Shown: positions 41,166 to 52,500 of the stretch, piece by piece
How positions within the stretch are numbered: position 1 is the stretch's first letter
How the letters are laid out: each line of letters begins with the position of its first letter
Position numbers and translations under genes: made by a program
Origin: Symsagittifera roscoffensis
Lineage: Eukaryota; Xenacoelomorpha; Acoela; Convolutidae
Assembly (NCBI RefSeq): GCF_963678635.1
Contig: NC_087065.1
Location: 56,942,754-57,006,753, forward strand
DNA length: 64,000 nucleotides
Direction of reading: 5' to 3'
The notes under the pieces: generated by a model
Seen by the model: the letters and a program-made list of their open reading frames with translations, nothing else
The model's database searches: none
Told to the model about the DNA's origin: nothing

Positions 41166-42017
41166 CCCAAGACTTCTTCGGTCTTGTCCCAATACTCGTC
41201 ACGGAGTGTCTTCCTCGTTGTAGGGTCTTCTTGAATCACCGTACCTTGTACCACCACTCAAGCTCTAGTAAAATTTTCCCAAAAACCCTCTCTTAAAAGC
41301 CAAATGCTGACCCCCCTCTTCTTTTTGGTTGTTTCTATTTCAATGTAGGTGCGCAGGTATCTTGTGATCACCTGTTCGTATAAAACCAAACACAAATCCT
41401 CACTAAAATGCAACAAAAATCTAAGTAAGAAAAATAATAAAAACAGAAAAATGAGCCCACCTGAAATTCAAAGGTGACCAATGTCTACCTTTCGTCTAAA
41501 AAAAAATGTCTGGTATCTAATTGCCACGCGTTTTCCTCCCCCCACTAGTGATCTTATGGGGTATCACAAAAGCTGTCTATATCCGGTCCCCCCTACCAAA
41601 CCAACCAGCGTACCAGTCTTAACTCGAGTTGAATTTTGGATCTCCACCTAATATTACCAACGCGTGTTAATTTCTAATGTAACTAAGTCAACGATGTCGA
41701 CTAATTAGTTACTCTAATTTCCCCCTTTTTACAATTTACAACCGCCAACCTCTAACTTAACCAGCCCCCCTTCTAACCTCCCCCCTTTCTAGCCCCCCTT
41801 CTTAAGCCTAAAAATTACTTTAAGCGCCGGGTGCTAAACCTCTCAAGAGAAAACCGTAGACCTGTTTCCAGGCCTGCTCAAGTAAAAACGTTCCTCAAAA
41901 CTGGGGGATTTCGCTTATCCAATTTTACACTTATCTCCTATAATGTAATGTGGATTCTAACGATACCCGTTCTGCCCAACTTGAGAACTCGAGAATTGCC
42001 AAATCCTTCTTGGCTGC

Positions 42018-42226
42018 TTTCCCACTCGACTGGTCACCTGTTCCAGTCCAGTCTCCTATTGGTTCAGCTCAAGTGTCCCTGAACCACTTTCCCACTCGGC
42101 TGGTCACCTCTTCCAGTCAAGTCTCCTATTGGTTCAGCTCAAGTGTCCCTGAACCACTTTCCCACTCGGCTGGTCACCTCTTCCAGTCAAGTCTCCTATT
42201 GGTCCAGCTAAGTTCCAAGCTATCTG
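42018..42226 (-). repeat. Three 70-bp tandem repeats near the 5' LTR of element B
   Basis: Units start at 42018, 42088 and 42158 (TTTCCCACTCGRCTGGTCAC...). The third is slightly diverged at its end. Each contains CTATTGGT, a CCAAT box on the sense strand, and the first two carry CTCAAG. Repeated CCAAT boxes could act on transcription from the adjacent LTR (inference). Confidence 0.85.
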
Positions 42227-42674
42227 AAAACCCTTGACAACGCCCCACTTCGGGCACTTTATTACGGTTACTGGGTTAAATTGCTAGGTTGATCGAAACG
42301 ATCGAACTTATAAAACAGTATGGGTATACTATTTAATTAATATAAAGGTTTGATCCAACTGATCTGGTGTCAAAGTCACTGTCTTTTTTCGTTTTATGGT
42401 TTTTGTTCCTTTTTCTTTTCTTTTTTGGTTTTTGTTTTGCTTTTTGTCTTTTTGCTCGTGTTTTTGTCCCCCTAGTTGCCCCCCTTTACTCGGTTAGCTA
42501 AGCCTCGTTCGGAGAGCGTACCAGGAAATTTTCTCGAGTTTTCTTAAAAAGCTATCACGGTACAACCGGAAGGTTTGCACGTTCCTGTCGAACCGTACCG
42601 CCGGTACTCTAGAATGGGCATTCAGCCCGAAGCTGTCTCAAGTGGGTTCGACTCCGTAGTCTTGATGTCGCAAA

Positions 42675-42689
42675 CACCCAGGAGCGCCA
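42675..42689 (-). other. Primer binding site of element B
   Basis: Sense TGGCGCTCCTGGGTG, 11 nt inside the LTR edge at 42701. It is the same 15-mer as in Z (5887-5901) and A (43833-43847), although the surrounding leaders differ. That conservation supports its role as the tRNA annealing site. Confidence 0.82.
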
Positions 42690-42700
42690 TAAAAACACTA

Positions 42701-43616
42701 TGTAACATTCGTCTACTGCAGTCACACATGAGGCTTAAGAAAAATAGGCCCTATAACCACTGGCTCAAGGGTCAGGGACACTATCTCTTGTGTTTTTCTA
42801 CCTCAAGAACGGTCGGAGCCAGTTCGGTTCGCTTGTGACATGAGACTACGACCCGTTACAGCTTAAAGGCTACTACTAAAATATCCCCCCACTCTAGAAT
42901 TAGAAACGTCCCCATACTTAGGTCTCTCGATACCCAAAATACATGAACGCCGTTAAAAACCGGGTTGGAACAATCCGTTAAGTTACTTTTTATTAGACAG
43001 TGTAACTTTGATCCATTTCAGATGGATCAACCTAAAACTCGCCTTACCTCAACATAACAATTATAAAACACACTCTAGGAATTTAAATTAAGTACTCACA
43101 TTGCAGCACGCTCAAGAACCAGGAAGTAAATAAGTCGGTAAGCAACTCAAGAATTAATAAAGTAACTAAAATGAGTTTAATGTCAGTCAGTTTTAACAAC
43201 AAGAACAAGTGTTTACTCTAGACTACCAGTTCTCGTGAACCATTGGGACACTCTAGCTGTCCACCTTTCCACCGAAGGTTCACTCTGGTCCAGTCAATAA
43301 TAGTATTCCAATCGTAATAATCCAACTCGTGGGAATGCTCTCGTCTCTGTTTCAGATGGGACAGCTCTACTCTAGGTTATTGTTGCTTTCGAAATTGCGA
43401 ATAGCAATTTCCCACCGATTTTTCTAGCAACTTTCCCGCGATTGTTACTCAATTGTTCTGAAATTGTTCTCACTTCTTTTTCTGATTTTCAGTTCTCGCG
43501 AGAAAATCGTGCATGACAGGTTCCATTAGAAATTTTGAAAAATTAAATTTCACTCCAGAATCAAGTGTTTTTTGCTTCTCTCAAGGTCAAACTTCCAAAT
43601 ATGACCGACTGGCACA
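42701..43616 (-). repeat. 5' LTR of element B
   Basis: It is 916 bp and matches 20727-21642 with no difference noticed. It should hold the promoter that drives the whole element toward lower coordinates. The junction with A's leader is at 43616/43617. Confidence 0.93.
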
Positions 43617-43832
43617 ACAAGCGGGCTCATGACTTCCCACCTAACCCTCCGGCCCCCGGAATTTTCGGTGTTAACTAAGTTAAAAAGCTAAATAGTACTA
43701 GACGGAGGGTACGCACCTTCCCCCTAGTACAATAACGGTCATTAAGGCCTCTAACTTGGGCATACGCCCGGAGCGGAGGGTTCGTCGCTGAAACGCTTGC
43801 TGATCATGATGGTCTTATGCCTTTGACAGGCC
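43617..43832 (-). other. Leader of element A, LTR-proximal part
   Basis: This continues A's leader after the B insertion. It matches Z's 4174-5886 in its LTR-proximal portions (ACAAGCGGG, GGAGGGTACGCACC, GGAGCGGAGGGTTCGTCGC). No gene. Confidence 0.8.
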
Positions 43833-43847
43833 CACCCAGGAGCGCCA
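43833..43847 (-). other. Primer binding site of element A
   Basis: The same 15-mer, TGGCGCTCCTGGGTG on the sense strand, 12 nt inside the LTR edge at 43860. Confidence 0.8.
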
Positions 43848-43859
43848 AAAAAACGTCTA

Positions 43860-44011
43860 TGTAACATTCGCCCAAATACTACACAGCGACGGAGCGTAGA
43901 AAAAGTACCTATTAACGACTGGCAGGCGTCAGTTACCTTAATCCTACTCGTTTTTCACCGTCTCGACCTTGCCAGTTGATTTTCTGGTCTGTCTAGGGCA
44001 AAGTAAAAAGT
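43860..44011 (-). repeat. Truncated 5' LTR of element A
   Basis: The last 152 bp of the LTR (sense end CGAATGTTACA) match 5914-6062 with a few substitutions. Homology ends in a reiterated AAAGTAAAAAGT, after which a different, inverted LTR begins. U3 and probably the promoter are lost. Confidence 0.82.
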
Positions 44012-44024
44012 TAAAAAGTAAAAA

Positions 44025-44762
44025 GTTGATTTTTTGAAAAATTCGAATCGACCATGTCAGGCTCAAGTTTTTCGCGACACCGAAGATCAGAAATTAATTT
44101 GATGACAAAACTTGAATCAGATTTGCGGGAAAGTCGATAAAAAATCATACCAGAGTAAAATTGTAGATCGCAATTTAATTGAAATCAACAATTCGAGCTC
44201 ATTTGTTCCTGACAGAGAGCATCGAGAGTCCTACGAGAGTACCTTCGCTGGGCGAGAGGAAAGTTTGATTCGGCAGGCAGACGAGTGAAACTGCCCAATG
44301 GTTCAGAAAATTAAACTTCTTGATTTAAAACTACTTATTAGAAAAAACTTGCAGAGTTGCTCCTTTTATATTTACATAATTGTAGAGACGCGTCTTTATG
44401 CGAGTACTTAATTTAATTTCTCGAGTGTATTTTATGTGATTATGTTGAGATAAAGTAAGTTTTAGGTTGATCCATCTGGAATGGATCAAAGGTCCACTGT
44501 CCAATAAAAACTAATGGTACACAAGAGCTTCCAACCCTGTTTTTAATAGCGTTCGCGTGCTGTAGGTAAATAGAGACATAGATATAGCGACGTTCTTTTT
44601 TCTAGAGTGGGGGGGGGGGGTATTCTGGCAGTGAATTATCAGCTGTAACGCGATTTTGTTGTCTCATGTCTTACGCGAACCGAATTGGCTACGACTGAAT
44701 GAGGTATAAAATCACAAGAGATAGTGTCCCTGACCCTTGAGCCAATGGTTATAGGGTCTGTT
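44025..44762 (+). repeat. Inverted, truncated LTR related to LTR B
   Basis: Read on plus, this follows the sense strand of LTR B: near TTTTTGAAAAATTCGAATCG at the start, GTTGATCCATCTGGAATGGATC and AATAAA near 44455-44510, and CACAAGAGATAGTGTCCCTGACC near the end. It lacks about 100 bp at its start and the last few bases, and is well diverged. A run of about 13 G's lies near 44608. It meets LTR C head-on at 44763. It is a solo or truncated LTR of an older insertion in the opposite orientation. Confidence 0.75.
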
Positions 44763-45683
44763 TGTAACATTCGCCCGGAAGATACATATCGACGGATAAC
44801 AAAACTAAGTCTTAAGACGACTGGCTAGCGTCTAAACAGAGCTTTGCATGTTTTTCACCGTCTCTACCAAGCCAGTACTTTTCGGTGGTCTTTCTTACAT
44901 CAGGCTGACAAAAACGCTACTGTTCTCCGGCTTCGACCAGAACGCTCAAATTAACTAGATTACATGCAAAAATAGTGAGCTCATGGCTGGGTCTCAGTAT
45001 CCCCAGACCACGAGGTCACTCCTAAAAACAGGGCTACTACTTATTATATTACTATTGTTTTTGTTCAGTAGATAAAAATCATCATCTCCATCGAAGATGG
45101 ATCAACCCTTCCCCCCCTTCCTCTAGCTCCTCATTCTTGTCAAAACGAATTAAGATCTTAATTAAATTCAAGTCAGGACATGACGGATGCTAAAATTCAA
45201 TATAAGTTCATAAAAGTCCACGTCCCGAGACCCTTCCGGATTCTTGAATCCGGTGAATCAAGCTTCTTAATATCCAGTTCACAATAACTCGGAAGGCTGG
45301 GTTTTACCCTTCACCGTTGCTCGCAACGGCCTTGCAACTATTGTAACAGCACAATAGTTGCAACTCGGAACGTCCTCTGCTGTTCGGTAGTTCGTTGTAG
45401 TTTTTTAGTCTCGATTTCGTACTGTTCGTAATCGCAGATAAAAGTTTTTCTGTTTTTTCTTGCTCTTTTTGCTAAAAATGGCCGTTTCTGACGTTTCTCA
45501 GAAATATGACGTCATAATTCGAATTTTTAAAAACTAGAATTCCAGAATCTTCTAGCCTTCACCGTTTGGCTAATCGTTCAAATAACGTCCTTATCCGTTC
45601 TAAATCACCAATTCGGAAGGCTTGCTGCTAAAATACCGAATTCCGCAGAGACTGCATTTTGGCCATTCTGGTCGAATGTCACA
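44763..45683 (-). repeat. 3' LTR of element C
   Basis: 921 bp, with sense termini TGTGACATTCG and CGAATGTTACA. The segment next to 44763 recurs as the fragment inside C's integrase at 57349-57476. It is flanked on the right by the polypurine tract. Confidence 0.85.
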
Positions 45684-45695
45684 TACTCCCCGGAC
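45684..45695 (-). promoter_or_regulatory. 3' polypurine tract of element C
   Basis: Sense CTGTCCGGGGAGTA abuts the LTR start TGTG. Upstream ATGAGGACAT is shared with B's tract. Confidence 0.8.
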
Positions 45696-46503
45696 AGTCC
45701 GGTCAATGTCCTCATTGAATCGCGCAATGTTCTAAGTGGTTACAGTGTCATCGAACAGAATTTACAAAATGCACGAAATTACTTTTACCTACGTCACATC
45801 GACTCACTGCAGAATATAAATGGCATCATCCTACATCACTATAGCCTTCAAATTCTTTCATTAATCTGCACATTGAGGATATGACTTAAGATAAAACATA
45901 TTTTCTGACTTCCAGTGTCAATATCCCGATTGAAACTTTTTCTCCTAGATTTAAAAGGTGTTGGCTTGCAGGACAGTCCTGCCAACCAACAAGCTAAAAT
46001 TATCCTACTATGCTCCTTCCCTTCGGAAATCTTGCTTGTTTATTGTCCTGAATATTAAAACTAAGGAACTTTGTGGTTAGAAAGAACAATGCAACAACCT
46101 CCCTCCTCAAGAAGTTACTCAAGTTTTTCATGTTACCACAAAGTGATCAGCCTTCCTAAGTGATTAAAAACAATCATGCAGGCTGGAATATTTTAATATA
46201 CTCTTCCCTCAAGCCTTTCTAAATAAATAATAAGTGAGTGTCTCTAAAGCCACTTCAACTAAAACCAAAATGCAAATTTATAAATGCAACAATTTCCAAA
46301 CTCAACTTAAATGTTTCAGTTTTCAATTACAACTCGGTTGCTTGGTTTCTCATTTGAGTTTTTCACACACATAAAACAATTTTGAGTTTTAACTTTTCTT
46401 CATCATCCCTTTGTTCTCTTCTTTTTTCGTCGTTTAGAAGTTCTAAAACTTCTAAATTCTTCCAATTTTCTTTCTTGTTGCCTCTTGTTTTCTCGACCAT
46501 TCA
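45696..46503 (-). other. 3' untranslated region of element C
   Basis: About 800 bp, AT-rich, between the ORF3 stop and the polypurine tract. No gene or clear repeat was seen. Confidence 0.65.
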
Positions 46504-49500
46504 TCAATGCTCCATTTCCTCCTCCTGTGACGCTGACTCTGCACTCTCGGTCTCCGTGTCTTGTAGCACGTCATTGACTATCCTGACGCTGTTGGAAGCC
46601 GTCCTCCAACACTTCTGCTCTTCCACCCTCTGTTTACAGCAAGGTAGGGGATCCACGTTTGATTCTCTGTTTCTACAGAAGCTGTTGTGGAGACACAACG
46701 TCACGTTTCTCTCCAAATCTTCTTTCAGCATCTCTGCCTTCTCATTTCCACTACGCTCGCTCGTCCTGGAAATTCTTTTCACAGCGGTGGTCACTGCATT
46801 CCGATGGGTCACGAAAGCTCGCTTGAAAGCTCCTGCCCCAATGTCCAGCTGATATTCACTGTACACTCTGCCATGTTTCGACATATGCTTTTTCGCATAC
46901 TCGTACAACCATGCAGTCATGTTAGCTCTGAACCATGGCATCAATCGTTTTCTTGCCCATATCTTCTTCACTTCCATCGGAATGTTTAGAACTTTGCACA
47001 TTGTCTCAAAAAGATCTAAATCTTTTAGACAATCTAATTTCTGCAATTGTTCTCTCGTCGGTGCTTCCTGTCCATTATTTTCTCTCACATGAGCTTCCAG
47101 CCATCGTATCGCCATCATAACTCCCACTATCACTACTGTTATGGGCTGTGATGAATCTGGTAAACCCATGGAGAGCAGCTCTCCAGATTCCCAGATCAAC
47201 ACCAGATTACTACGCTTGGGATACCACCAGGTCTGCAGCAAGCAGTGGCAAGGAAACTCGTCATGTGTCAACATGATGCTCCTCCAGTTACGTTTTCCCG
47301 AAGCTTCCAGCAATGGTTCCACTTCCATCATCACTCGGTGGATTTCATCATTCTCATCTACTGCATTGTAATCTGAGACAGTTGATCCTCTCTGTTTCTG
47401 TTTTTCGAAGTCACTGAAGTTCCCGCTCACATATCCCATGAATTTCTTTCCTAGTATTGACTCCAACTCTTCTTTGGTTCTTTCTGGAACTGCTGAGAAA
47501 ATCTTACACAGTAACTCGTAAGACTTTTCAGACATTCTAGCCAACCTCACGCACTTCGGCACTGAAAAAGCTTGATCCACGATCGTTCTTGTGCTCTTCA
47601 CGTCCACAGCCACGAAATGTACAGGGTATCTGCTCTTGCACATTGGAGCCAACGTTGAACCCACCAAATATCGTGCTCCTGATGGTCTACAATAAGTTTC
47701 GCTGTGTCTGGTGTTCATCTCCGTTTCGATTGCTTCCCTCCATTTTCCTATATACTTCTGCTCAGTCTGCAGAACTCCTGGGAATACCTCTACGCTGATG
47801 GCTGTGACCATCTCATGTTTCTGTTCTAGATTCAATAGTGACTCTAAAGAACCAAACATGCTGTAGAATCCTAGTGCTGTCACTAGATTCACATCGGTTC
47901 CTCCATGGCAATCTGCTATCAGTTCCGTTTCCGTTCTTGCTTTCATCACTACATTTCCAAACAATACCGTCAACTGCTTGTGTTGTTTCTCCAGGGTTTT
48001 CACACAGTCTAGACTTCCACAAACGTGACCCTCTAGTCCACAGACTTCCGCCAGACAGCTACCAGGTTTGACCCAGTCTTCTGGTCCCCAGCCAGGCAAC
48101 TCCACTCTATCTTCTCCGTTGCTCTTAGAGGCTGTTATCATCACATTATATATGATGTTGAGGTCACGCAGGTTACAGTCCACATTCAGTTCCCTCTGTA
48201 CGTCCTGTGTCGCCCGTAATATTGAGTCAGCGTTGGGACTAGGACACCACGATGGCTTCATCAATTCCCACACTGCCATCAAGCTCGTTCTCAGTAATTC
48301 ATCTGAGAACCCCAACCCAAATTCCACTCTCTTGTCGGATTTTGGCACTGAAGGTGCAGTCACCTCTTCTTCCAAGACCAATCCCAATTTGGCCTGTGGA
48401 TTGTTAACGCTCTTAGTCGTCACAATTCTGGACGTCCAGAATCTTAGTAACACCGCCTGCTCATAATCAAAGAAGCAATCACGTATGTCTTCACTCAGGA
48501 AAGGATTGTATGCTATCCCTATAATCCCGGACATATAGCTATAGGACTTCTTCTTGATCGGTCCACAGTATTCACTGGATTTTGGCAATGCTCCCATAGA
48601 TTCTTTAGTGAGCCTCAACTCCTTGTTTGAGAATCTCCTGATCTCGTCTATCTTTTTCATGGGTTCCAGTTCTTCAGGTTCTTTCATGTTCACCCTCATC
48701 GGTTTACTTTGCTGCATATCCAGCATTGCTAGTAAGAACATGGCTTTCGTTCGCTCATCGCCTTCCTTCAACATTTTAACACAAGTGCTTAATGCAGGTA
48801 CTGAAATCTGCTCTATCAGGAATCGAATGAAACAGAGAGCGTCTCTCCGCTTTGCACACGCTACTGCTGCTCCCTCCTGGACTATCAGATCCCTCAGATT
48901 CGTCATAAGGAAAACTTTTTCCTCCTTTGATCTCTTCCTTTCTCCCGAATCATATTCTTCGCTAGTCAGTCCCATCATGCACCAGGCGAGCCTGAGTTGT
49001 AATTCTGTCCTTACGTAAGGTACTGCCACGAGAGCATGTATTCTTGGCGTAGTCCTCATTTCCTCTTCGAAATACCTCAATACTACTGCTTTCCATGGAA
49101 GGCTCACCAACTGCTCGATCGTCTCCGCCTGTACGTCAGACGACGCCAAAGTTCCGTACGCCTTCTGCTTGAAGGTGGTGCCTTGCAACATTGTTTCCAG
49201 ATAACCCTCCATGGCTTTTTCCTCTTCCAGGGCCATTACATGCCCTCTAGCCGAGTTTCGGTATTCCAACATCTCCATGTATCCACCGGTGGGTTCATCT
49301 ATCGACACTGTCTCAGACACTGTCAGTCTGTTGTATTCCACTGGTGTTAGTTGTCCTGCAACACTTCCCTTTCCATGATTCATTGGAGATGGCTTGAAGT
49401 CCCTCATTTTACTCTCTCCACATTGACTGAGTATTTCCATTTCTAAAGTCGCTCCAGTCAGAGTGCGGTCACTCCTTTTGGATTTATAACCGGTTGACTT

Positions 49501-52500
49501 TAACCCCGCCATGAGAATGGGTGGCACCATCGCTATATCAGTTAATATTCTATCTGTGCCAGACAATTGGTAATCACCTTGCCCCAAATCCATGACTTCC
49601 TCAACTCGTTTTCTTTTCGCTGAGTTACCAGCTTTCATCGATATTTCCGAATCCACTTTCGTCTTTCCAATCCTCCTCGGCATCACTCTGCTGCCTAACT
49701 TCATTTTCATCGCATTGATTTTATCAATCACCATTTTCGATCGCATCGTTCCTCTCCTGGTCCTTGACAGGTACACCACCTCTCCTTCATTGTCCTGCGG
49801 TGTCATCTTGATGGGAGAATTCGCTTCACTCTCATCAGTGGCTGAGTCGATCAATAACTCACTCAGTCTCCCTTCACACTCATCAAGCTTGTCAAGTACT
49901 TCTCTCACCAAGGGTTGATTGAGACCTGTTTTGAGAATGGACTGGGTCCCATAGCTCTGAATCACAGTCCAGACTTCTTCCATGAACGCCACTCTGTCCA
50001 GCTTACATCCCGTCCTACTCTCGTGGTCTCGGTGATGTACTTCCCATTCTTCTTCGGGTAGCGTTCCCAAGAAAGGTACTCTGGCTGAGGCCTCTATTCT
50101 TCTCCTCCGAGGTGATTCCATGAGGATTCTCTGATCGTTATTTCTTGTATTGCCAGGAGAGCTGCTCTCCGGCAAATTCCGTTTCATCTCCTCAAAGGCT
50201 GACGGAGGTTCCAGTGTCGAGATGCCTTCATCCGCTGGCTCAGTCGTTTCCAACGTGTCTGCATTATTCTCAAGATCACTGAAGATATTGAAATCCAGGC
50301 TGGATGTTCCTCCTGTCGATGCCCTGTCGTCCTCCCCACCAGCTTGATCTTGTTGCATGGGTTCTTCCGTCTGACGGTTTCCACCCTGTCCGTCATCTCC
50401 TTCTGACTTGTCCCCATTCGAGTTCGATGGTCCTTGTTTGTCATCATCAGCTTCTTCCTGGAATCTCGGTATGAGCAATGTACCGGCTGATTTATCTTCC
50501 TCTTCTCCATGGACCACTTTAGTTTCTTCGCAGCCGAAGGGTGCTAGGAAAATTCTCGTCTGCAATATTCCCGCAACTTTCATCTCTTTTCTCACACTAG
50601 TCAGGATTACTGAGGCTTCAGGCAATTCAGTCCTGCCTCTCATCCTCATTGGAGCTGAGCCTAGTCGTCTCCATTCCTCATCAAATCCTTCAGGCTTGGG
50701 AGTAGCGGCGCTGCTTATTCGCCTTCTCGTCGCTTGATCCGTGTACGCAAATCGTGTGTACTGTAACACGGCGGCATTTCTCCCCACGAAGTATGGATCC
50801 ATCGTCGCCGAGAAATTCCCTACTCTCCTTTCATTGGTTTCGAATGCTCTCAACCTAGGAGTTTGTACTACGGAGACTGCTCCGAGCAACATCCTTCTTA
50901 TCAGAGGGAATTCGGGGATTGCTTCGGGTAGCTTCTTGTAATCGCCCCAGTCCTTCGTCTCTTCTCTCACCTTGTGATACGCTGCTGTGAGACGAGGCAC
51001 TCTGGTCATTTCGCCATTCGTTTTGTCATAGGGCCTCAGATTCCAAAGCTTTGGAAACACCTCGATGTGCCCTCTTTCTACTTCTCCCATGCGGTCACAG
51101 AAGTGATCGTCAAAATTGATGACTGTCATCTCTGGCTCCGATATTTTCGCAAATAACAGATCTTCACTCATGAGCTCTCGCAATGCGTGCTGCTCACACC
51201 AGTTCAGTGTACTACCGTCCACTGCCGATATGAGGTTCAGGTGCAACACCGACCTCCTATATGCTTCCACTTTAACGTCAGGGAACGCAAAGGTGACTGC
51301 TGGTCCATAGATCACTGTCACGAACTCCGTGACTCCTCTGATCAGTGCCAAGGGATCGATTCTCATAGCTAAGCTCAAATCTGTTAACAGCGGCATGCCT
51401 CCAACATGTCGTCTAACATCTTCCTCTCTTTCAATTGTCTCGTCTTCTCCGGTTCCAAAGCGATTTTGCTGCAAGAGATACTGGATAAGAGTGTGTCTCA
51501 GGTCTCTTATTTTGTTCCACGAGTCTGTGGATTTCTTCATATCCAGATTCCTCACTCTCTCTTTCATCTGCTCTGGACAACGTGCCAGTTTCATCAGCCC
51601 TCCCAAGTTTCCGTGGGTTATTGCGATCAACGTCAAAAGTCCATCTAGTCGCAGGTTCTGTATTCCATCCGTAAGCAGTATCACCGGTCCTTTCACGAAA
51701 TTCTCCGCTCCAAATGTTACAAACAGGGCTATTAATTCCACTATCGATACTTTCACTACCGCTTGGAGGAATTCCTTTATCAAGTAGTGCGAGACTTTCG
51801 GGTAGACTTTTGCCAAGAAGGACGCGGTCCATCCGGCTCCCAACCCTTCTAGCATGCTGTCTGTCCTTTCAAATCCCTCCTGTCCTTTCACTTCCTGGGT
51901 CCAGAAGGTTTCCAGAGTAATCTGACACATTCTGTTCACGAACTCAGCTGTCTTTTCTCCGGCATTTTCCGCCAGGTTCACCTCCTTCAACAAGTAGGCG
52001 TATATCTTAGTGATCATTACTGAGCCTTGCTGAAAAGCATCTGCACCCAATGCCGCTACTCTCGGATTCAGGTGTAGCCACTGGTTTGCTTCCGGCTTGG
52101 TTCTCAGCACCATCGCTTCCAGATGAGCTCTCGTCTCCAGTGAATTCTTTCTTCTCGTGTCTTCACTCGCCACTTCCATTGCTCGGAACCACAAGTCGTT
52201 GGACATTGCCGTAATCACTCGATGGTCGTCATCTATTCCTGGTTTCAGTTTGAGTTGCCGACTGAAGTTGGACAGTTCCAACCCCAGCACTTCGTCCAAC
52301 ACCAACATGTGTAGCGCGTGGTCCTTGAACCCTCTCATCGCGTTTGAGATATCTGACCATACTGCAGGCAGTTCAGCCTTAAGTGGCCTCAGGTTCTCCA
52401 TTTCTATCATGCGATTCGGGGCTGATATGATCACATCATATTTTCCCTCCGAAAGTAAGGCTACCATTGCATACACAAATTTCAGTCCATCCGGGAGATA

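Larger units (their letters stand above)
40219..42674 (-). other. Leader of element B
   Basis: This 2.4 kb non-coding stretch between the primer binding site and gag is unlike the Z/A leader in sequence. It holds a 14-bp-class minisatellite (40500-41165), a 3 x 70 bp tandem array (42018-42226), AT- and pyrimidine-rich tracts (41280-41830) and a T-rich patch (42380-42480). Long frames on both strands inside the minisatellite encode only low-complexity WDSGLGT- or SQDPVPR-type repeats and are artefacts. On the sense strand TTTTTACCCTTAG near 40275 resembles a splice acceptor before gag. Confidence 0.7.
20727..43616 (-). mobile_element. Element B: full-length 22.9 kb giant Ty3/gypsy element
   Basis: In sense order it has a 5' LTR (42701-43616), primer binding site (42675-42689), repeat-bearing leader (40219-42674), gag-pol (33913-40218), integrase-macrodomain (31419-33884), ORF3 (22073-30910), polypurine tract (21643-21652) and 3' LTR (20727-21642). 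Both LTRs are 916 bp and I found no difference between them, so the insertion is recent. The flanks GGGACA and ACAAGCGG rejoin to the uninterrupted sequence seen at 4170-4185 in Z, giving a short target duplication (ACA, perhaps 4 bp with one change). The only coding defect seen is one frameshift near 33915. Confidence 0.93.
5914..44011 (-). mobile_element. Element A: degraded Ty3/gypsy element split by element B
   Basis: In sense order it has a truncated 5' LTR (43860-44011), primer binding site (43833-43847), leader (43617-43832, then 19364-20726 after removing element B), gag (17618-19363), pol in several frames (9797-17690), an ORF3 stub (8606-9325) and a 3' LTR (5914-8665). Without B it would be about 15 kb, against 22.9 kb for B, because nearly all of ORF3 is missing. 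At least four coding frameshifts show it is a fossil. The leader on each side of B reads continuously against the Z leader, so B landed inside A. Confidence 0.88.

Noticed and set aside
40627-41257. Long frames on both strands (SQDPVPR- and WDSGLGT-type)
   Set aside because: A tandem repeat whose unit lacks stops is open in several frames on both strands. The peptides are pure repeat, with no conserved counterpart in A or C.
42018-42226. Three 70-bp repeats as a tRNA or small RNA cluster
   Set aside because: No A/B box pair or cloverleaf was found. The repeats are better described as a leader minisatellite with CCAAT words.
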